From Ascidiimonas aurantiaca (lineage in GTDB: Bacteria > Bacteroidota > Bacteroidia > Flavobacteriales > Flavobacteriaceae): DNA of 64,000 bases. The notes beneath the pieces are model-generated. The model did not search any database, was not told the DNA's origin, and worked only from the letters and a program-made list of their open reading frames with translations. The translations under genes were made by a program, and so were the position numbers. Location of the stretch: positions 181,642 to 245,641 of the forward strand of contig NZ_JBBEWR010000004.1 of NCBI RefSeq assembly GCF_037646345.1, given 5' to 3'. Numbering within the stretch: position 1 is the first letter of the stretch; every line of letters starts with the position of its first letter. Below, in pieces: positions 61,959 to 64,000 of the stretch.

Positions 61959-63704
61959 ATGGAAAGAAATATAGCAATTATTGGAATTGGGCCGCGTGGT
62001 GGTTTTGCGTTTGAGAAGCTAGTTGAGAAATTGAACTGCGAGAAAGGATTTAAGAACATACATATAGCCTTGTTTGAACAAACACAAAATTACGGCAATG
62101 GTCAAGTATATAATTTAAAACAAAATTCTTCAAACTGGATAAATATTACTGAAAGAATTACGGATTTGCCCAAAAGAAAAGCATTTAGATTAGATTCTCT
62201 TTCTATCAATGAATTTCCTTCATACAAGCAATGGGCTTTTAAAGACAAAGATTTTGATGAGACCAATCCCGATACTTATCCACCTCGTTCTAAAATGGGT
62301 AAATATCTATCACAACGCTTCAATTCTCTTGTGCAACCTTTAATAAATGAAGGTTTAGCCACTATAATCAATGAAAAAGTTGAGTATTTAGAATGGCTAC
62401 CCAGTGGCAAACTTTTATTAAAAACATCTGAAAATGAATACAAAGGTTTTGATGAAGCTTTGCTCACTATAGGTCATCAACCAACCAGCGATGATAAACA
62501 AATAAAACAGTGGGAACAATATGTTTCAAAGAATACACACGTCCATCTATTCAAAGAAGCATATCCCATAAAAAAATATTTACACCATAAAGCATTAACA
62601 ATTAATAGCACTATAGCCATAAGAGGTTTTGGTTTAGCTATGATTGATATTACAAGGGCAATAGCCTTGAATTTTGGTAATTTTATCTATACTGATATCG
62701 AAACCAGGGGGTGTAAATTTGATTCGACCCAATTGACACAAAATTTAATTGTACCGTTTTCATTAGATGGTTTGCCTCCTGTTCCAAAACCGCTCAATGC
62801 AAATATTGACAAATTATTTAAACCTACTCAACAGTCGTTATCTGATTTTGAAGAAAAAATTGCAAATCATCAAACACAGCAGTCTGCAAATTCTCCTGAT
62901 TTTCTTCTCAATGCATTTGCTCCTATAGCTAAGGAAATATTCAATAATTTACCTTTCAAAAATTTAGAAGGCGTAACTGAAAACATCGAAGAAGTAATAA
63001 AACTTTGGTTGAAAGCCCCGTCTTATACCCATTCATTGATTACAGCAAACAATCAATCACCATTGAGTACTATGGAAGAGTTTGTAGGAATGGCCACTGG
63101 AAAAACACCTATTAGCTTGGATTACTGCGTTGGTCAGGTTTGGCGATATTGCCAACCAACTATATATTCTGCCTTATCTCATAACAAATGTGATGAAAAA
63201 GTATTTGGAGAAATAATACAAATAGATGAATCCACGAAAAGGTATTCTTTTGGTCCACCAGTTGAAAGTATACAACAAATGATAGCTCTCATTAAAGTAG
63301 GGTTTTTAAATATTGATTTTGCAAATAATCCATCCATCAGCCTAACTAAAAAAGGCTGGGAACTATCATCAAACAAAAAACAAATAACTGCAAGCATTAT
63401 GATTGATTCTATGATAGATAGTCCCAAGGTAAAGGCGGTGACAGCACCGTTAGTTAGTAAATTACTTGCAGATAACATTATGGAACCTGTGCATAGTGAG
63501 TTTGGTATTGTTACCGATGAATACGGATATTTGGTATCAGAAAATATAGATAATAAAATACCGATTGCTTTATTAGGTAGGTTAGCAAAAGGAACAGTTA
63601 TAGGTGTAGATGCAATTTTAGAATGTTTTGGGAAGAGACCAGAAATGTGGGCTGAAAAAGCATCGAAAAATCATTTAAACTGGCTAAAGAAAAATTACGA
63701 TTAA
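61959..63704 (+). CDS. FAD/NAD(P)-binding protein (NAD_binding_9 type)
   Basis: 581 aa from the ATG at 61959; the frame opens at 61920 inside repeat A, but those 13 codons are repeat sequence. The dinucleotide-binding site is IAIIGIGPRGGFAFEKL at the very start, followed by HIALFEQTQNYGNGQVYN. That is the pattern of FAD-NAD(P)-binding proteins of the HpyO-like group, some of which are oxidases or hydroxylases. A second nucleotide-binding-like stretch is IAIRGFGLAMIDITRAIAL (about 224-242). The substrate is unknown. AT-rich, probably acquired. Confidence 0.78.
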   Translation: MERNIAIIGIGPRGGFAFEKLVEKLNCEKGFKNIHIALFEQTQNYGNGQVYNLKQNSSNWINITERITDLPKRKAFRLDSLSINEFPSYKQWAFKDKDFDETNPDTYPPRSKMGKYLSQRFNSLVQPLINEGLATIINEKVEYLEWLPSGKLLLKTSENEYKGFDEALLTIGHQPTSDDKQIKQWEQYVSKNTHVHLFKEAYPIKKYLHHKALTINSTIAIRGFGLAMIDITRAIALNFGNFIYTDIETRGCKFDSTQLTQNLIVPFSLDGLPPVPKPLNANIDKLFKPTQQSLSDFEEKIANHQTQQSANSPDFLLNAFAPIAKEIFNNLPFKNLEGVTENIEEVIKLWLKAPSYTHSLITANNQSPLSTMEEFVGMATGKTPISLDYCVGQVWRYCQPTIYSALSHNKCDEKVFGEIIQIDESTKRYSFGPPVESIQQMIALIKVGFLNIDFANNPSISLTKKGWELSSNKKQITASIMIDSMIDSPKVKAVTAPLVSKLLADNIMEPVHSEFGIVTDEYGYLVSENIDNKIPIALLGRLAKGTVIGVDAILECFGKRPEMWAEKASKNHLNWLKKNYD

Positions 63705-63705
63705 T

Positions 63706-63957
63706 ATAGAGAAACTATTTGAATTTAACAGTGAAGATATTTGGAGACTTCTGGCATCGGCAATCTTCATATACGTTTTAAATATCGACTACATACGTTT
63801 GTTACGTAAACGTTCAACATCTAAATTGAATAATTTTGACTGGATTGTTACCGTGTCAATAGGTTCAATCACAGCTTCTGCAATTATTCTCGAAGACGTT
63901 TCTATTTTGGAAGGTGGTATAGGCATTTTAGCCATGTTGAAGCCTTACCCTTTTTAG
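63706..63957 (+). pseudogene. Truncated DUF421 (YetF-like) membrane protein gene
   Basis: An open frame right after the FAD gene encodes a membrane segment (IWRLLASAIFIYVL) and then KRSTSKLNNFDWIVTVSIGS with DVSILEGG, the DUF421 signature. It has no start codon in place and stops at 63957 after about 80 codons, where the family continues for 100 or more. It appears cut at both ends. Confidence 0.65.
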
Positions 63958-64000
63958 GACAATGCTAAATTCATAAAAATATCTTTATCGTTGACCGTTT

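Noticed and set aside
1..64000. tRNA, rRNA, CRISPR or prophage genes
   Set aside because: None could be recognised: no cloverleaf with conserved T-loop, no regularly spaced short repeats, and no phage structural genes.

Overview
The window reads as chromosomal DNA of a marine-type member of the Bacteroidota, most likely Flavobacteriaceae. The signs are TonB-dependent receptors, many lipoproteins, DUF2480, DUF3078 and MrcB-type families, TAnnTTTG-like promoter elements and weak Shine-Dalgarno sequences. I see no rRNA, tRNA or CRISPR array. All family calls are from reading the protein sequences; no database search was run.

Layout. (1) 1-8.9 kb: end of a hydrolase gene, then Fe-S assembly genes (sufS, sufE, a DUF59/SufT-like gene, DUF2480) interrupted by an M43 metalloprotease and a small lipoprotein; then a secreted C45 amidase fused to carbohydrate-binding-like domains, a DUF3078 protein and hflX. 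(2) 9-14 kb: nuclease, serine hydrolase, DNA-repair methyltransferase, CBS membrane protein and DinB genes. (3) 14-23.2 kb: heme synthesis. hemA-hemC-hemD-hemE-hemF form a tight minus-strand operon, hemB lies beyond, and an AraC-type regulator and hemH lie upstream on the plus strand. Between hemB and hemF sit three small four-cysteine GG-leader peptides and a decayed fourth copy, with no modification enzyme in the window. hemJ, the protoporphyrinogen oxidase gene that completes the path, is at 55.6 kb.

(4) 24.7-52.3 kb: a complete pectin/uronate utilisation locus. Outer membrane: a TonB-dependent receptor and a beta-helix lipoprotein, with no SusD. Periplasm or surface: two GH28 polygalacturonases, an (alpha/alpha)-toroid enzyme, a GH2 enzyme and an exported enolase-superfamily protein. 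Inner membrane: a DASS symporter, a TRAP system (dctPQM) and a dead GntP permease. Cytoplasm: UxaC, UxaB and UxaA for galacturonate; UxaC, an SDR reductase and UxuA for glucuronate; then KdgK and KdgA to pyruvate and glyceraldehyde-3-phosphate. A LacI-type regulator is encoded within the locus, and the palindrome TGCAATCGATTGCA or a close variant occurs at four places exactly where its targets would be controlled. This ties the four transcription units into one regulon.

(5) 52.4-56.2 kb: a large BNR-propeller protein and hemJ. (6) 56.2-64 kb: an AT-rich accessory region with a MrcB_N-HNH (type IV restriction-like) gene, a PIN/HTH toxin-antitoxin pair, several orphan genes and an FAD/NAD(P)-binding protein. 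These are separated by repeated non-coding blocks that give the region the look of a gene-cassette array. The window ends in a truncated DUF421 gene.
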